A stretch of DNA of 64,000 bases, taken from NCBI GenBank assembly GCA_025618425.1, contig CM046845.1, forward strand, positions 8,239,491 through 8,303,490, read 5' to 3'. Shown here piece by piece: positions 48,541-59,900 of the stretch. The notes below the pieces were generated by a model. The model saw nothing but the letters and a program-made list of their open reading frames with translations. It did not search any database and had not been told where the DNA came from. The DNA is from Heliocidaris tuberculata. Taxonomy: Eukaryota; Echinodermata; Echinoidea; Camarodonta; Echinometridae. Made by a program: the position numbers and the translations under genes. How positions within the stretch are numbered: the first letter of the stretch is position 1; every line of letters begins with the position of its first letter.

Positions 48541-48716
48541 GTACTTTCTTCTATTTTTTGTTGGTTGCTTTTTTTATTTTGTTTACTTCGAATTTAAAAA
48601 AATTAATCTGTAACCTATTTTCATTCTTCATTTGCACTTATATTCTTGTATGTTGATGATAATCCAGAATTTGGGATTTTAATTCAATAAATTGATTTGA
48701 TTTGATTTGATTTGTA
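48541..48716 (+). mobile_element. LINE 3' end remnant with (TTTGA)n tail
   Basis: TTTAATTCAATAAATTGATT followed by three to four TTGAT units, preceded by T-rich and GTTGGTTGC text. Interpreted as a truncated non-LTR 3' end. About 200 bp upstream of the RABGGTA start codon (minus strand). Confidence 0.4.
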
Positions 48717-48896
48717 AGTAAGCAACTAGGGGTGTGGCAAGCTAGAAATGGCAGGTGAAACTGATGGATGTATACATGGAAGCTGACATTATTTTTCCCA
48801 GATCGACACAACTTACCTCGATAAAAAACTCCCTTCTCGCAGGCGAGACAGAACGCATTTAGGGATGGGGCGGGGTCAGGGTCGCCAAAAGACAAT

Positions 48897-49040
48897 TTTC
48901 ATTTATTTATTTATTTATTTATTTTTATTTATTTATTTATTTATTTATTCTTATTTTATTTATTAATTTATTAATCATTATTATTATTATTTTATTATTA
49001 TTATTATTATCTTTCTTTTTTTGGGGGGGGGGGGGGGGGT
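48897..49040. repeat. (ATTT)n/(ATT)n microsatellite and poly-G
   Basis: ATTT units to about 48965, then ATT units to about 49010, then a 17-19 G run. Confidence 0.95.
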
Positions 49041-49803
49041 AGGCACCTACAAAACCCTGACAAAAGGATTGACATATACGATAATAAAACTTTTTATACA
49101 ACTGCTAAGATGTAGCCATAGTGGCTTATTAGTACCTTAATTTGACTTCATTTTCTTTTTTTTTTTTTTTACTGTTTTAATGTGTCGTCTGTTGAGAGCC
49201 AGAAGCAGCCATCTTTTCATCGGGGGGGGGGGGTGGACACATTAGGCCGCTTCCCCGCTCCCCCCCCCCCCCCATGAATAGACTTGCGTAACATATCTCC
49301 GCCACTGAATGGGACACTTGTATGGTGGCAACTGAAAGCATCTCTTCTACATAACCAGGTAGGACTTTCTCCCTAACATCCTATAGTTTTTCACTCACCC
49401 TAGCAATTTAACAGACACAACCTTGCGAGAATATCACTTTCCATGCTTCTCCTTATAATTATTTTCTTCCCTTTTTGTTGCAGAGGCTAATATTTTACTT
49501 GATTTTTGACAGCTCAGTACAGTACGCCTGTAGGTTGTTGTTGTTGTTAAAGGCCAAGTCCACACTAATATCAAGTCGATTTGAATAAATAGAGTAAAAT
49601 TAAACAACCATAACAGTGAAAATTTTATAGAAATCGGATGTAAAATAAGAAAGTTACAGCATTTTGAAATTTTGCATTATATTTCTTGAAATATTGATAT
49701 GCATAACATTGGCGTTATGCAAATGAGTGAACCGATGATGTCACAAACTCACTTTTCCTTATGCATTTTATTATATGAAATATCATATATTTCTATTTTT
49801 TTT

Positions 49804-49961
49804 AAATTGAATTGAATTGAATTGAAAAAGGTCTTTATTAGATTCTGACTGGCGACCAAAAGTCGAATTGCATAGAATATACATGTATAAAAGGTTACAA
49901 AAAAGATATAAATGGACATAAAAAGAAAAACAAGTTCATACATAAATATAAGAATCAACAG
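49804..49961 (-). mobile_element. LINE 3' end remnant with (AATTC)n tail
   Basis: On the minus strand, AATCTAATAAAGACCTTTTT then TCAATTCAATTCAATTCAAT, a pentanucleotide tail. Upstream limit inferred from the start of the C-rich repeat. Confidence 0.45.
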
Positions 49962-50345
49962 TGGCGGATTTAGGGGGGGGGGGGGCAATCCCGGCCCGTG
50001 CCCCCCCCCCTTTTGAGAGAAAACAATGCAATGTGTCCCCCCTATTTGCAATTGTGCCCCCCCCCCTTTTGAGGGAAAACAATGCAATGTGCCCCCCTAT
50101 TTGCGATTGTGCCCCCCCCCTTTTCGACCAGAAAACCTATTTTTTTTTTTTTTTTGCTTGTCAGAGAATAATGGAGGGGAACTGGACCCCATAACCTCCC
50201 CCCCCCCCCCCCCCACTGAGCGACTTTTGGAGGGCTGGCGAGAGACCAAAAAAATATGGGTCTCCCTCCAAGCAGTTTCCCAAAGTTGACAATCCTGCAT
50301 TTGTGTGCCCCCCCCCCATATATGAAATCCTGGATCCGCCCCTGA
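49962..50345. repeat. C-run repeat, tandem CCCTATTTGC(G/A)ATTGTG units
   Basis: Starts TGGCGGATTTAGG plus a G run and ends GGATCCGCCCCTG, so the outer ends are roughly inverted. Between are three imperfect units (AAAACAATGCAATGTG, C run, CTATTTGC(A/G)ATTGTG), then a T run and TTGCTTGTCAGAGAATAATG, the signature of the repeats at 7040 and 24330. Confidence 0.7.
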
Positions 50346-50408
50346 GAATCAATATACTAAAATTCTATTCAAATACAAAACGAATATCAAACTTAGGGTT
50401 AAGCAACT

Positions 50409-50467
50409 GTAAAAGTATATCATCATGGTTGCCTAGATGTCTGGTAACCATGATGATATACTTTTAC
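50409..50467. repeat. perfect 22-bp-arm hairpin
   Basis: Arms GTAAAAGTATATCATCATGG (plus TT) at 409-430 and their exact complement at 446-467, 15-nt loop. Not followed by any gene; probably a repeat fragment. Confidence 0.85.
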
Positions 50468-50934
50468 TTTTTTTTCTTGCTTCAGTAATGTAAAACATGG
50501 TTTGACTCCTTTGTAAAAATCATCATTATTGTAACTTATTTTGATTCAAGGGAGAGATTCTTTATTATCACATGCATAAAAATTGAAATATTTGAAATTT
50601 CATATAATAAAATACATAAGGAAAAGTGAGTGTGTGACATCATCGGTTCACTCATTTACATACCGCCCATGTTATGCATATCCTGCACTGTTTCATGAAA
50701 TAATGCAAAACTTCAAGATGCCGTAACTTTCTTATTTTACATCCGATTTCACTGAAATTTTCACTGTTATATGCTTGTTTAATTTTACTCTATTTATTCA
50801 AATCAACTTGATATTAGTGTGGATTTGGCCTTTAATTGGGTTTTTACAGACGTGTTTGGGACCGACCACAATATATAACGGTTAATTTGATTTCACTTGA
50901 ATAATGAACATTTTGAACCTTTTTTTTTTTTGGT

Positions 50935-50936
50935 TT

Positions 50937-50980
<44 letters not shown>

Positions 50981-51095
50981 TTTAATTATTATTATTATTA
51001 TTATTATTATTATTTTTTTTTTTTTTTTTTTTGGGGGGGGGGGGTTATTAAACGTGACTATTCAAAAAAGTGTGTGGACGGGGGGGGGGGGGGGC
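50935..51095. repeat. (GTT)n, (ATT)n, poly-T and poly-G tracts
   Basis: A succession of simple repeats and homopolymers about 0.9-1.05 kb upstream of CDT1. Frames here are artefacts. Confidence 0.93.
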
Positions 51096-51154
51096 ATGTG
51101 AGATGGTGGATTGAATCGAAAAGCACGGCCCAGATATGAAATGAACATAATTTA

Positions 51155-51310
51155 CAGGGGCGGATCCAGGATCTTGTAAAGAGTGGTTACAAATCTCAGA
51201 AAATTTTCTAACAACCAAAAAAAAAAAAAAAAAAAGGGGGGGGGGGGGGGGGGTTACAACTCATTTTGGGACCTCCAAAATGGTCTGACAAACTTATCAA
51301 ATCAGCCACT
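51155..51310. repeat. G-run dispersed repeat (GGGGCGGATCCAGGATC)
   Basis: GGGGCGGATCCAGGATC at the left, poly-A and poly-G runs, and GGACCTCCAAAATGGTCTGA at the right. Looks like an inverted-orientation relative of the poly-C/poly-T repeats. Confidence 0.55.
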
Positions 51311-51987
51311 GCATATTATATGCTGTAAAATGAGAGAGAGAGAGAAAAAAAAAGGTGCTACTCGATATAGGACATAAAGTGGGTTTTTCGCAAGTCCTTT
51401 TTAATATTTTTCTGAAATGCTTATAAATTTTATGGCTCAGATGTGACCTATTATGCAGCTAATATGAGCTACCCTATCCCATCCTTTCGTGAATTTTTAT
51501 TAGAGAGCATACATGTAACCTAATGCATATTCATCACTGAACTCTGCATCACTGATTGGAAATTAGACAGATGGGTATTCATAAGCGCAAGCTAACGGGA
51601 TGTGTAGGTCAATTTAAACGGCACAGTTCTTCCGAGTCACTGTGCAAACTCCTATAATTTTTACAAGCCGTCTTATTATAAATGATTATAAATAAATAGG
51701 ATAATACATTTGGAAAGGAGTATGAGCCTGCAAAAAATACAAAACTACTCAAAATCATATGTTTATACCAGTTACTAATCATTTTCACCATAAAAAGGCA
51801 AAAGCAGGCAAATATAACACCATGATATTACAATACTGGTACTGAAAATAGCTAGACTAAGCTCAGATCAGCTGAAATATCACGTGACTTTTTCCCCGCG
51901 TTCAACCAAAACATAGCAAAAAGACACTCGGCGAATAGAAATTTGTTTTATCTTCTTTGATATCGAAACCATAATTCAGGCTGAATC

Positions 51988-54900
51988 ATGGCTCAGTCTA
52001 AGGTAACAGATTACTACAGTAGACGAAAATATAGTTCTTCCCTTCAACCAACGAAAAGAAGTGCAAGAAATCTCAAACTCAGCTCCAGCGAGATCACGCC
52101 GGCGAAATCTGCGAGAAAGACGGCTGTTCTCCCCGAGACTCTGCCGGTGAAAACTGCAGCGCTCGGTACCCGTCACGTCATTGGTGGTGGTGAAGTTGAT
52201 CTTTCTTCCCAACTTCGAGCATTCAACAAGTCAAAATCGGAAGCCAATGCTGCCTTAGTTAGTAGTATATTGACACGCACTTTCAAGGGAACAACAGTTA
52301 AAGATAAGGAGATAAGCAAAAATGCTATCCCAGAATCTTCAGGGTCGCTTCTTTCCACAAAAACAACGCAAGAAAGAGTCTTGGAGAAAACACCTCTCAA
52401 AAGACAAGTTTCTGATCCAGAAAAGGGTGATCCACCTCGAAGAAAAAGATCTAAACTTAACACTGAACAGGTTTCAGAGAAGAATGAAATTCCAAGAACA
52501 CCAGACAGATTGAGCAAGAAAAGGACAAATGCTGCAAAAATAAGGAGACGTCTTGAACCAACGACAGCGACAACATCGACAAAAGACTCAACTGGATCAC
52601 AGTCAAAACAGAGTAAACCTGCAAAGTCAAAGAAAATTGTGAGTAACTTGATAAGAAACAACTTTTCCCATCTTAATCACTCCTACTTTTCCTTTTCCTC
52701 TTTTCACATCACATCTAGAGTCTAAGATGTCTAGATCTAGGGCAATTAATATATTAACCTTGCATAGATCTAAGTGAGAGTGGATCTAGCATGTCTAGAA
52801 TCTAGGGCCTACTTTGTTTGGGCAAACACTTAAAATTAAAAAAAAAAAAAAATAGTCCTTTGTCAGTGTTTTTTATTTAAGTAAGATCCAAAGATCATGT
52901 GATAGATGGAGATTTACTGTAGATCTGGGTGCCGTTGCATAAAACTTGCTATTATAGTAACTTTGCTATTATAGTAACTTTTCATGGAATACTGGATTTT
53001 GATTGGCTCTTGAGCAACGTTACCATGGTAGTTACCATTGATGGTAAAGTTACTATAATAGTAAGTCTTTATGCAATGGCACCCTGGACTATTTTTTATT
53101 GAGATATTATTGTACCCGACTGTTGCAAAACAGGTTGAACTTGAAATAAAACATTTATTCATCTGATTTGTAATTTGCAGGAAGATATTGACCCGAGCCA
53201 GATGAAAGAGACTTTGCTTGGATGTGGAAAGTTGGCTGACCTTCAAGCTCGTTTGGCTCTCGTCAAGGACACAGCTGCAGAGATCAAGAGACTGCAATCC
53301 ACAAAAACTCTTCCAAAACCAGTGGCAAAAATTGCAGAGTATGTCAACTTTCCCATAAATCTATCATTGAACTTTAATGCTGGCAACGTTTTGTTTAGCA
53401 AAGGAAAACAAAATCTAAAAGTAGTAGATTACTTCCCCAGTAAATTTCATGAATTCTGTAGATGAAGTGCGTATGAATAACTGGGTGAATGGGATAAAGA
53501 ATTAAAAATATTTTTTACATCTACTCTTATCTACATATATGTATTTTAATCTTATTATGTTTATCCACTGGATAAAAAGACGAAATTATGTTATGAATAA
53601 ATGTTCATTTCAATGGGATGCAGTGCGATAAGTCCCTGAGCTTTGAGTTTAAAACCACCCCCCCCGTACTCCCCCCCCCCCCCCCAAAAAAAAACACCCC
53701 AAAAACAAACCGAAAAACAAACAAAGAAATAACTTTTAAAATGTTTTCTGGACACATACGAAAAAAGGAAGAGAATTTTAACTTTTCTACGTTTATCTAT
53801 TATTTCTCTTTTATCTATATCTTTGCAGGAAAGAGAGTGCTCCAACTGTGATCCCTGCCTTTGAGCGTTACCGTCACCTGATCAAGGCTGGTCCTTCAAG
53901 TCTTGCTCTACCCTTCAGGTATAGATCATTAGAAGATGTCTTCCGCTGCTCAGACACCGTTGTCAGCATGCTGCACAATCGGTCGGAGACATGCACCTTC
54001 ACCAAGCTCAAGAGTGGTGTCCAGGAGATGAGTCGCAAGTGAGTTTAATTTGAACCTACCCCCCCCCCCCCCCCGACAAAAAAAAATCTGCCCTTTAAAA
54101 GAAAAACAACTTGAACTAGCCATTTAGACCATACAGTTTGTATGCACTGTGGCAACTTAAACTAATCATAAAAATATTGGGTATTTTTATAGCATTCATA
54201 TCCACCACACAAGGTACTCAAGGTGCTCCAATATTATCCCAGATCAAGCTAGGCTACCGATTTCGGTGCTCACAGCATTCAAGGAATTCCTTCGTACCAG
54301 TACCCATTCAACACGTGGGTGGAGAGTGGCAAATGTATCTATTAATGTCTTGCCAAAGAACACTATTGCCGTGCCGGGGTTCGAACCCACGACCTTCATA
54401 TTTCCCGTCAAGTTTTTTAACCATTTGACTTCGACACCTCTGTCAGTTGGGAATCCTTGAAGACCTTGCCCATGAGATGGTGCATGAAAGTGAAAGGGAG
54501 TGGTTTCATGTGTATAACAATTGAAGTGTTTAAATGCATTATTGCCCTTTTGCAGGAATTTCGATTTCAGTCATCTGAAGCAGATCAAAACAGTGTACCC
54601 ATCAGCATATGACATGTACTGGACAAAGAAAGCAGCACAACAGAAGAAAGAGACAGAGAGTAGCACCCATGATCTCATTCTGGAGGCCAACCTAGCAGGC
54701 ATCCCTACTGAACCAATAAAAGATGAAGGTAGTCATTTTTAGCATTTGTATCCGTGTTTTGAAATTGTTTATCAAACATATCAAAAAATATTTTTGAACA
54801 TGTATTGATGGCTAGTGTTGTGTTTTACTGATATGTTACAGCTTGATCTTCAGTGATGAAATTTGTCTTTGACATGATAAATGTTAAATGATCTTCCTAC

Positions 54901-57900
54901 TTCCTAGACTATGACTTTTATCTTGTAATGTAGGTACAAAATAGAAGTACAAATACATGCTATGTGGCTGTATTAAACTAGTTCCATGTATATTTTGTTC
55001 AATATACCAACAGATGCAGTTCAAGGTTCTTTGATGAAGGACTTGATGCAGAGTGGTACAAACCAACCAGGGAGTGGTTTGTTTGACAAGTTCACTCCCT
55101 CCATGCTCATTGCCAGAAGAACTCTCTTCCATAATGGTTTAGTAGACATTGTCAAATCACATCACAAGGTTAGTCACGTGAGCATGTACATGCTCTGTGT
55201 TTAACCCTTTCGAGACGATTCACCACATTTTGTGGTTTGGCTCAATAACTTTTGATTCAGAGCCCTAAAAAATATACCAGATACATGAGTAGAAAGAGCA
55301 AAAATTTCTGCACACACTATGTCCATTTTTGTTAAATGACCATACTGCAAGTGATCCCAGGAATTTTTAAAAGGAGAATAAGCTTTAAAATCCTTAAATT
55401 GGCAACACATAGGTTCAAAATCATGGGGGGTTTTTATCGAAATTGGCAACTTTTTCAACTTTTCGACAATTCTTTTAACCGTGTATATTGTTTTCAAAGA
55501 CATTACCACTTGTTACAATCTTGTAGCACTAAAAGAAAAATATTATTGTTGCCAATTTGAAGAACAAAATGTGATCAATTTAGCCCTTCAATAATTCTTG
55601 TCCTGAAAGGGTTAATACAGTATATTTTTAGCTTGACTACTGGGTACTATCCTTTCCTATCATGGTATTTTCTCCGGGTTTGCAGGTTGATTGAAACATT
55701 TTTCCACACATCTCTGTTCCGTGCCATTCTAGTGCACTCTTGCAGTGTTTTCCACTCCAGGTCTTAATGTTCTTTTCCCAGTTGGTTCTCAGCTTCCCTC
55801 TTGATCTAGTACCTTCTACTCTCCCTTCCAACATATCTTTCAAGAGACTCTGTCTTTTGATGTGACCAAAGTATTTTGCCTTTCTTTCCTTAACTAGTCC
55901 TATCAGGGTAAGTTTTTTAAGCCCTGCCATGCGCAATATTTCTTTGTTAGTTTTCATGTTTCCATGATATTCTCATCAGTCTCCTGTATACCCAAATTTC
56001 AAATGATGTGATTTTCTTTTCCATAGTCTGGGTTACTGTCCGTGTTTCTACTCCATACAACAGAGCAGATTAGAGTATGGCAATTAATAAGTCTCATTCT
56101 GAGTGCAAATTTCACCTTCCTTGCTGTAAATAAGTATTTCATTGCCAGGAACGCATTCCGTGCAATTTTGACTCTTCATTTGATGTCTCTGTCGCATCTG
56201 GCATCATCTGTGATATTTTGTCCTAAGTAGATGTAATTATTGACTTGCTCAATGATATGGCCATTTAATTCCAAACAGAGTCTAGGCTTTTTCTCTGCCT
56301 TGCTAAAAACCATAGACTTAGTTTTTCTTAACATTCATATGTTGGCCAAACTCTTCACTTTGGACTTTTACAGCATTCAATAATTGTTGCAGATCTTCTT
56401 CATTTTCTGCACACAACACAGTGTCATCAGCATGGCATAAATTGTTCATGTTTATACCTCCAACACTAACACCCTTTATATCTGTAATTCCCTGAATATC
56501 TATTCTGTGCAGAGAATGAACAAGGTTGGGGACATTACACATCCTTGACGTACTCCTCTCTTGATTTCTGTATAGCCCGTTATTTCATTGTTGAATTTGA
56601 TGGCAGCTGTTTGCTCCCAGTAAAGATTTTTTTTTTGGGGGGGGGGCACTTCCAGCCAATGCCCTCTTTTGAAAGAAAAGTGGACATTGTGCACCCCCTC
56701 CCCCACCCATTCTAAAGTTGTGCCTCCCTTTTTGAACTGATAACTTTTTGTTTTTGTTAGTCCGAAAACTTAAGCTTGGGAACCTGATAATTTCGAACAC
56801 TGAAATTCCAGTATGTGCAATGAATTCTCTTTCTGTTTGAATTCATAGGAGTATCTCGCAAGCCTGAATCCACCCATTACATCAATTTCCAATGAGAAGC
56901 TCCACCGATGGCATCCCAAGTTTCCCTTGGAGAAGATTCCAGAAGTTCCGTCTGCCGACCTTCCAGAACCTCCAAAGGTTGCGACCTTTAGTACAGCCAG
57001 GGACGTCTTGGACAAGGCTAGACAGATGATGGTTAATCCCAAGGTAAGGGTTGGGTCACCAGGTCAGGGTTTAAAGCCCAGTTTGGGTGCTGTATGTATG
57101 TTATAGAGGTTTTGACCTTCCAGAACCCCCAAAGGTTGAGACCTTTAGTACAGCCAGGGACGTCTTGGACAAGGCTAGACAGATGATGGTTAATCCCAAG
57201 GTAAGGGTTGGGTCACCAGGTCAGGGTTTAAAGCCCAGTTTGGGTGCTGTATGTATGTTATAGAGGTTTCATGGTCTAGTGGGTATATCTACATATTCTT
57301 AATCAACTTGCATATTGTAAAATCCAAGCCTCAGCCCTAACATTCTTTGTCACTCCCTACCCAGGTGTAGTTATTGAACGTGAAGCCCATACGAGTTATC
57401 CTTGTTCATTTTTCTCAGCTTTAGAGCTTCATGCTGACTCAGACTCTTACACATTGTTTGCATATAGTGTTCACTGTTTGTTATTCCTTGAAGCTCTAAA
57501 GAACAAAAATGAAATCAGCTCAAATATACATGTAGCCAGGTCATTACATGTGTAAGCATAAGCTAATGTCTGGCCCAGAAAGCTGAATAGAGAACTTTTT
57601 TTTATAACAGTCTAAACATTTTCAATCTTTAAATTATGTCTTGTGTATTATTTTGCCCCTATAATGTCAAATGTAATTTTACACTACATATCAACTTAGT
57701 AGAAGAGTAAAGGTGAAGATACACGGACAAAATAGACTTTAGACACTTTTGTTCATTTTGACAGTGAATGATTCACAATTAATTTCTTTTATTACTTCAT
57801 ATTTTGCATTAGGTTACAAAAGCTCTGGAACTTGTTGCCAAGAATTCTGAACTGAAAGCTGCAGTTGAGGCCAAGCGAGCAGAGGATGCCAAGAAGAAGG

Positions 57901-59900
57901 ACTTAACTCCGCAACCCAAGAAAGGCAACCAGGCACTCAAAGGGGTGTCACAGGATCTTCTGAATAGAGTAAGTACTATTTATGTACATAAGACAACTGA
58001 TAGCCTTTCTGGGAGAACTTGATATATTTCCAAAGTAGGTAAGTATTTTTATCTTTTTCCTTGTATTACAAAGATTTCAGATTACATACACTTTGCAGCC
58101 TTAAGAGTTCTGATTTTATCCATGTCTATAACCCAAATGTTTGTCTGGCGACATTCTGATTTTTTTCCCTCTGGTTTTCATGAGATAAAATACAAGTACT
58201 ATGAAAGGATTTTACCTAGACTTCGTTTAAGTAAAAATGAGTTTATAAAGATGAACTAAGGTCAAAGGGTGATATTGCAAAAAAAGGTTTTGAGTGCATT
58301 ACTTCAGAAAAGTAAGGGGATTTTGATGGAACTTTTTTAGTGGGGCATTTAAAGATAAAAAGATATAAAAGGTCAAAAGTACAGTAATAGGATGGTATCA
58401 CATTTGGATTCAAATCATGCTTTGGGTTCTGATTCGATAATAGATTTTTTAAAAACATTGTTTCAGATCAAAGCTAAAGAGGCTCACAGCACAGCGATGG
58501 CCATGATGAGGACTCCCGAGGAAGAAGGAAGGATAGGAATGCTGGAACGTCTACCAGAGCTGTGCAAGATCCTCAGAGTGTATCCTTTTACTACAAATGT
58601 CATAGATTTTAGGAAATGCATGAAATTCTCCTTCTGTGACGTCTGCAGTACAGTGAGCAATGAATCCCATGCATGAATTTCAATGATGTACTATGTTTAG
58701 ATTAAGAATGGCCTTTTTGCTTCTTCCTAAACTTCATGCTCAATATAAACGATTTTTTGGTGGGACTAGGAGTATTAACTTCTTATAACACTATCATCGC
58801 TCTAGCCTAACTCTTTGGAAGCAACTTAGTTCTCCTACCATTACTGTTGTCCATGTCCATGCCGGCCAAACTTGTTATTTCAGGTTAGGTTTCCTGGTAG
58901 CTTTTTACAGATTAAGTAATAGTGTTGTAGATGATTATCCTTGACTTCAGCAAAATCAGATTTTTCTTAGCGGAGAAGAAGGCAGCTTTACCTATAGACA
59001 GCATCATTCAGAAGCTAATGGAGAGCTATCGATCTGCTCTGTCAAGAGGTAGGGTGTTTGTACATTTGAAGGAGAATCTTTATCTTAATCATGTAAATGA
59101 AGCTTGAAGTTAAATTGCCATAAGGATTCCATGCAGAGTGAAGTAGGAGTTGAAGTGCACAAGTCTGGATATGTATAATTGATGAATTTGTGGTCATTAA
59201 TTTTTTATAATTGTTTTTTTTTGTGTGTAAACTGGCATGCTGAGAAAGTAAGAATAAGTTTCTGTCAACCGGGAGAATTGTGGCTTTAAGTCCTATCTGA
59301 GGGACTAGGCAATTGATGATAATGGGCTTTAGGACCTTCCCCAAGAAAGAAATATGAACATTGCAAATAGGTTTAACGTCTATGTTTTGTATTCATGTCT
59401 TAGTTTAAAATGTACATGTAAAACATTCAGGCCTTGATTTTGTTTAGTATTAGCAGGTCACTTTAGTCAGTGGGGGGGGGGGGGGGGGGGGGGCGATTGA
59501 TACCAAACAGACATGGCTGATTTGGCCTCAAGCTAGTAGGGCATCAATTCAAAATGCTACGGGGCCTCTTGTGTCTTTGAGGCCTGCAGATTTATAATAC
59601 ATATTTCTACTGGAAACGAGTGTTTCAGCTTGTGATAACTGCACTGTGAAAAGTGATCGTTTTTTTTTGGACTCACATGAATTCTGCTCTCATTTCTTTG
59701 AGTGAACATATTGTCTGAATCCCCTCCACCCAGATGATCTTGAGAAGCACATTGCTCTGATGCTTGAGATTCTTCCTGATTGGCTGAAAAAGGTTAACAT
59801 CCGCAAGACGACATACATCAAGATGGACAAGACCAAGGAACTCAGCGTGGTCATCAACGTAGTCAACAACCAGCTCAAGGAAGCCAAGAAAATCAAGTGA
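51988..59900 (+). CDS. CDT1: CDT1, DNA replication licensing factor
   Basis: Loads MCM2-7 onto origins with ORC and CDC6 in G1; inhibited by geminin; destroyed in S phase. Exons: 51988-52638, 53181-53338, 53829-54038, 54556-54728, 55014-55168, 56849-57043, 57813-57968, 58467-58579, 58960-59048, 59734-59900. Phases agree, giving 688 residues (human 546). The N-terminus is a PIP degron: Q3, V6, T7-D8-Y9-Y10, basic K14, which in this family couples PCNA binding to CRL4-Cdt2 ubiquitylation. Residues about 15-265 are basic, Ser/Thr-rich and probably disordered. The geminin-binding fold starts near 270, with VVSMLHNRSETCTFTKLKSG, IKTVYPSAYD, IARRTLFHNGLVDIVKSHHK and LHRWHPKFPL; the C-terminal MCM-binding winged helix follows (LKGVSQDLLNRIKAKEA, RLPELCKILR, LMLEILPDWLKK). 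The exon 8/9 junction (GT|GTATCC with acceptor AAAATCAG) was chosen to give LRVFFLAEKKAALP. Exon 6 is partly duplicated downstream. Confidence 0.95.
52927..53087. mobile_element. 160-bp hairpin MITE-like element, GTTGCATAAAACTTGC
   Basis: Left GGGTGCCGTTGCATAAAACT, right the complement of AGGGTGCCATTGCATAAAGA, with inner TATTATAGTAAC repeated and inverted. In CDT1 intron 1, about 95 bp before exon 2. Confidence 0.82.
54180..54460 (-). mobile_element. tRNA-derived SINE
   Basis: On the minus strand, an A-box-like AGTCAAATGGTTA (near 54435) is followed about 45 nt later by a perfect B box GGGTTCGAACCC (near 54378). After that come CGGCAATAGTGTTCTTTGGC and AATGGGTACTGGTACG. Box spacing and order match a Pol III promoter inherited from a tRNA. 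The body resembles the remnant at 14643. In CDT1 intron 3. Confidence 0.75.
55637..56640 (-). pseudogene. non-LTR retrotransposon reverse-transcriptase remnant
   Basis: Conceptual minus-strand fragments follow the order of a LINE RT C-terminal half. IKRGVRQGCVMSPTLFILCTE is the conserved GVRQGC box. CHADDTVLCAENEEDLQQLL is the catalytic box, with C in place of the usual aromatic residue. VNNYIYLGQNITDD and RDIKRRIKIARNAFLAMK follow, then ERKAKYFGHIKRQ and LEGRVEGTRSRGKLRTNW near the C-terminus. Frames shift and stops occur, so it is dead. The upstream part is cut off near 56625 by a G-run repeat. In CDT1 intron 5, antisense to the gene. Family is Jockey/RTE/CR1-like but not resolved. Confidence 0.85.
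56957..57270. repeat. 157-bp tandem duplication covering the end of CDT1 exon 6
   Basis: Unit 1 (56957-57113) contains the last 87 bp of exon 6, its donor and 70 bp of intron. Unit 2 (57114-57270) repeats them with about two changes (CCTCC to CCCCC, TTGCG to TTGAG). Unit 2 keeps the AAG|GTAAGG donor but not the true exon 6 acceptor. Confidence 0.93.
57255..57450 (+). mobile_element. possible SINE remnant
   Basis: TCATGGTCTAGTGGGTATAT resembles a Pol III A box as in the remnant at 14643. No clear B box follows, so this is tentative. In CDT1 intron 6. Confidence 0.25.
59468..59493. repeat. poly-G tract
   Basis: About 24 uninterrupted G in CDT1 intron 9, roughly 240 bp before the last exon. 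Confidence 0.95.

Larger units (their letters stand above)
49549..50833. mobile_element. long-TIR element, AAGTCCACACTAATATCAA family, with later insertions
   Basis: Left arm from AGGCCAAGTCCACACTAATA (49551) and right arm ending TATTAGTGTGGATTTGGCCT (to about 50831) are inverted copies extending over 180 bp or more. Shared inner blocks are ATCGGATGTAAAATAAGAAA / its complement, and GATGATGTCACA / TGTGACATCATC. TTAA abuts both ends. The central part has been filled by a LINE tail (about 49806-49960), a C-rich repeat (49962-50345) and a small hairpin (50409-50467). It lies between the divergent RABGGTA and CDT1. Confidence 0.82.

Noticed and set aside
51888..51905. TTTTTCCCCGCG upstream of CDT1 as an E2F site
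   Set aside because: Biologically attractive for a licensing gene, but it has one C too many for the TTTSSCGC consensus; a single imperfect match is not enough.
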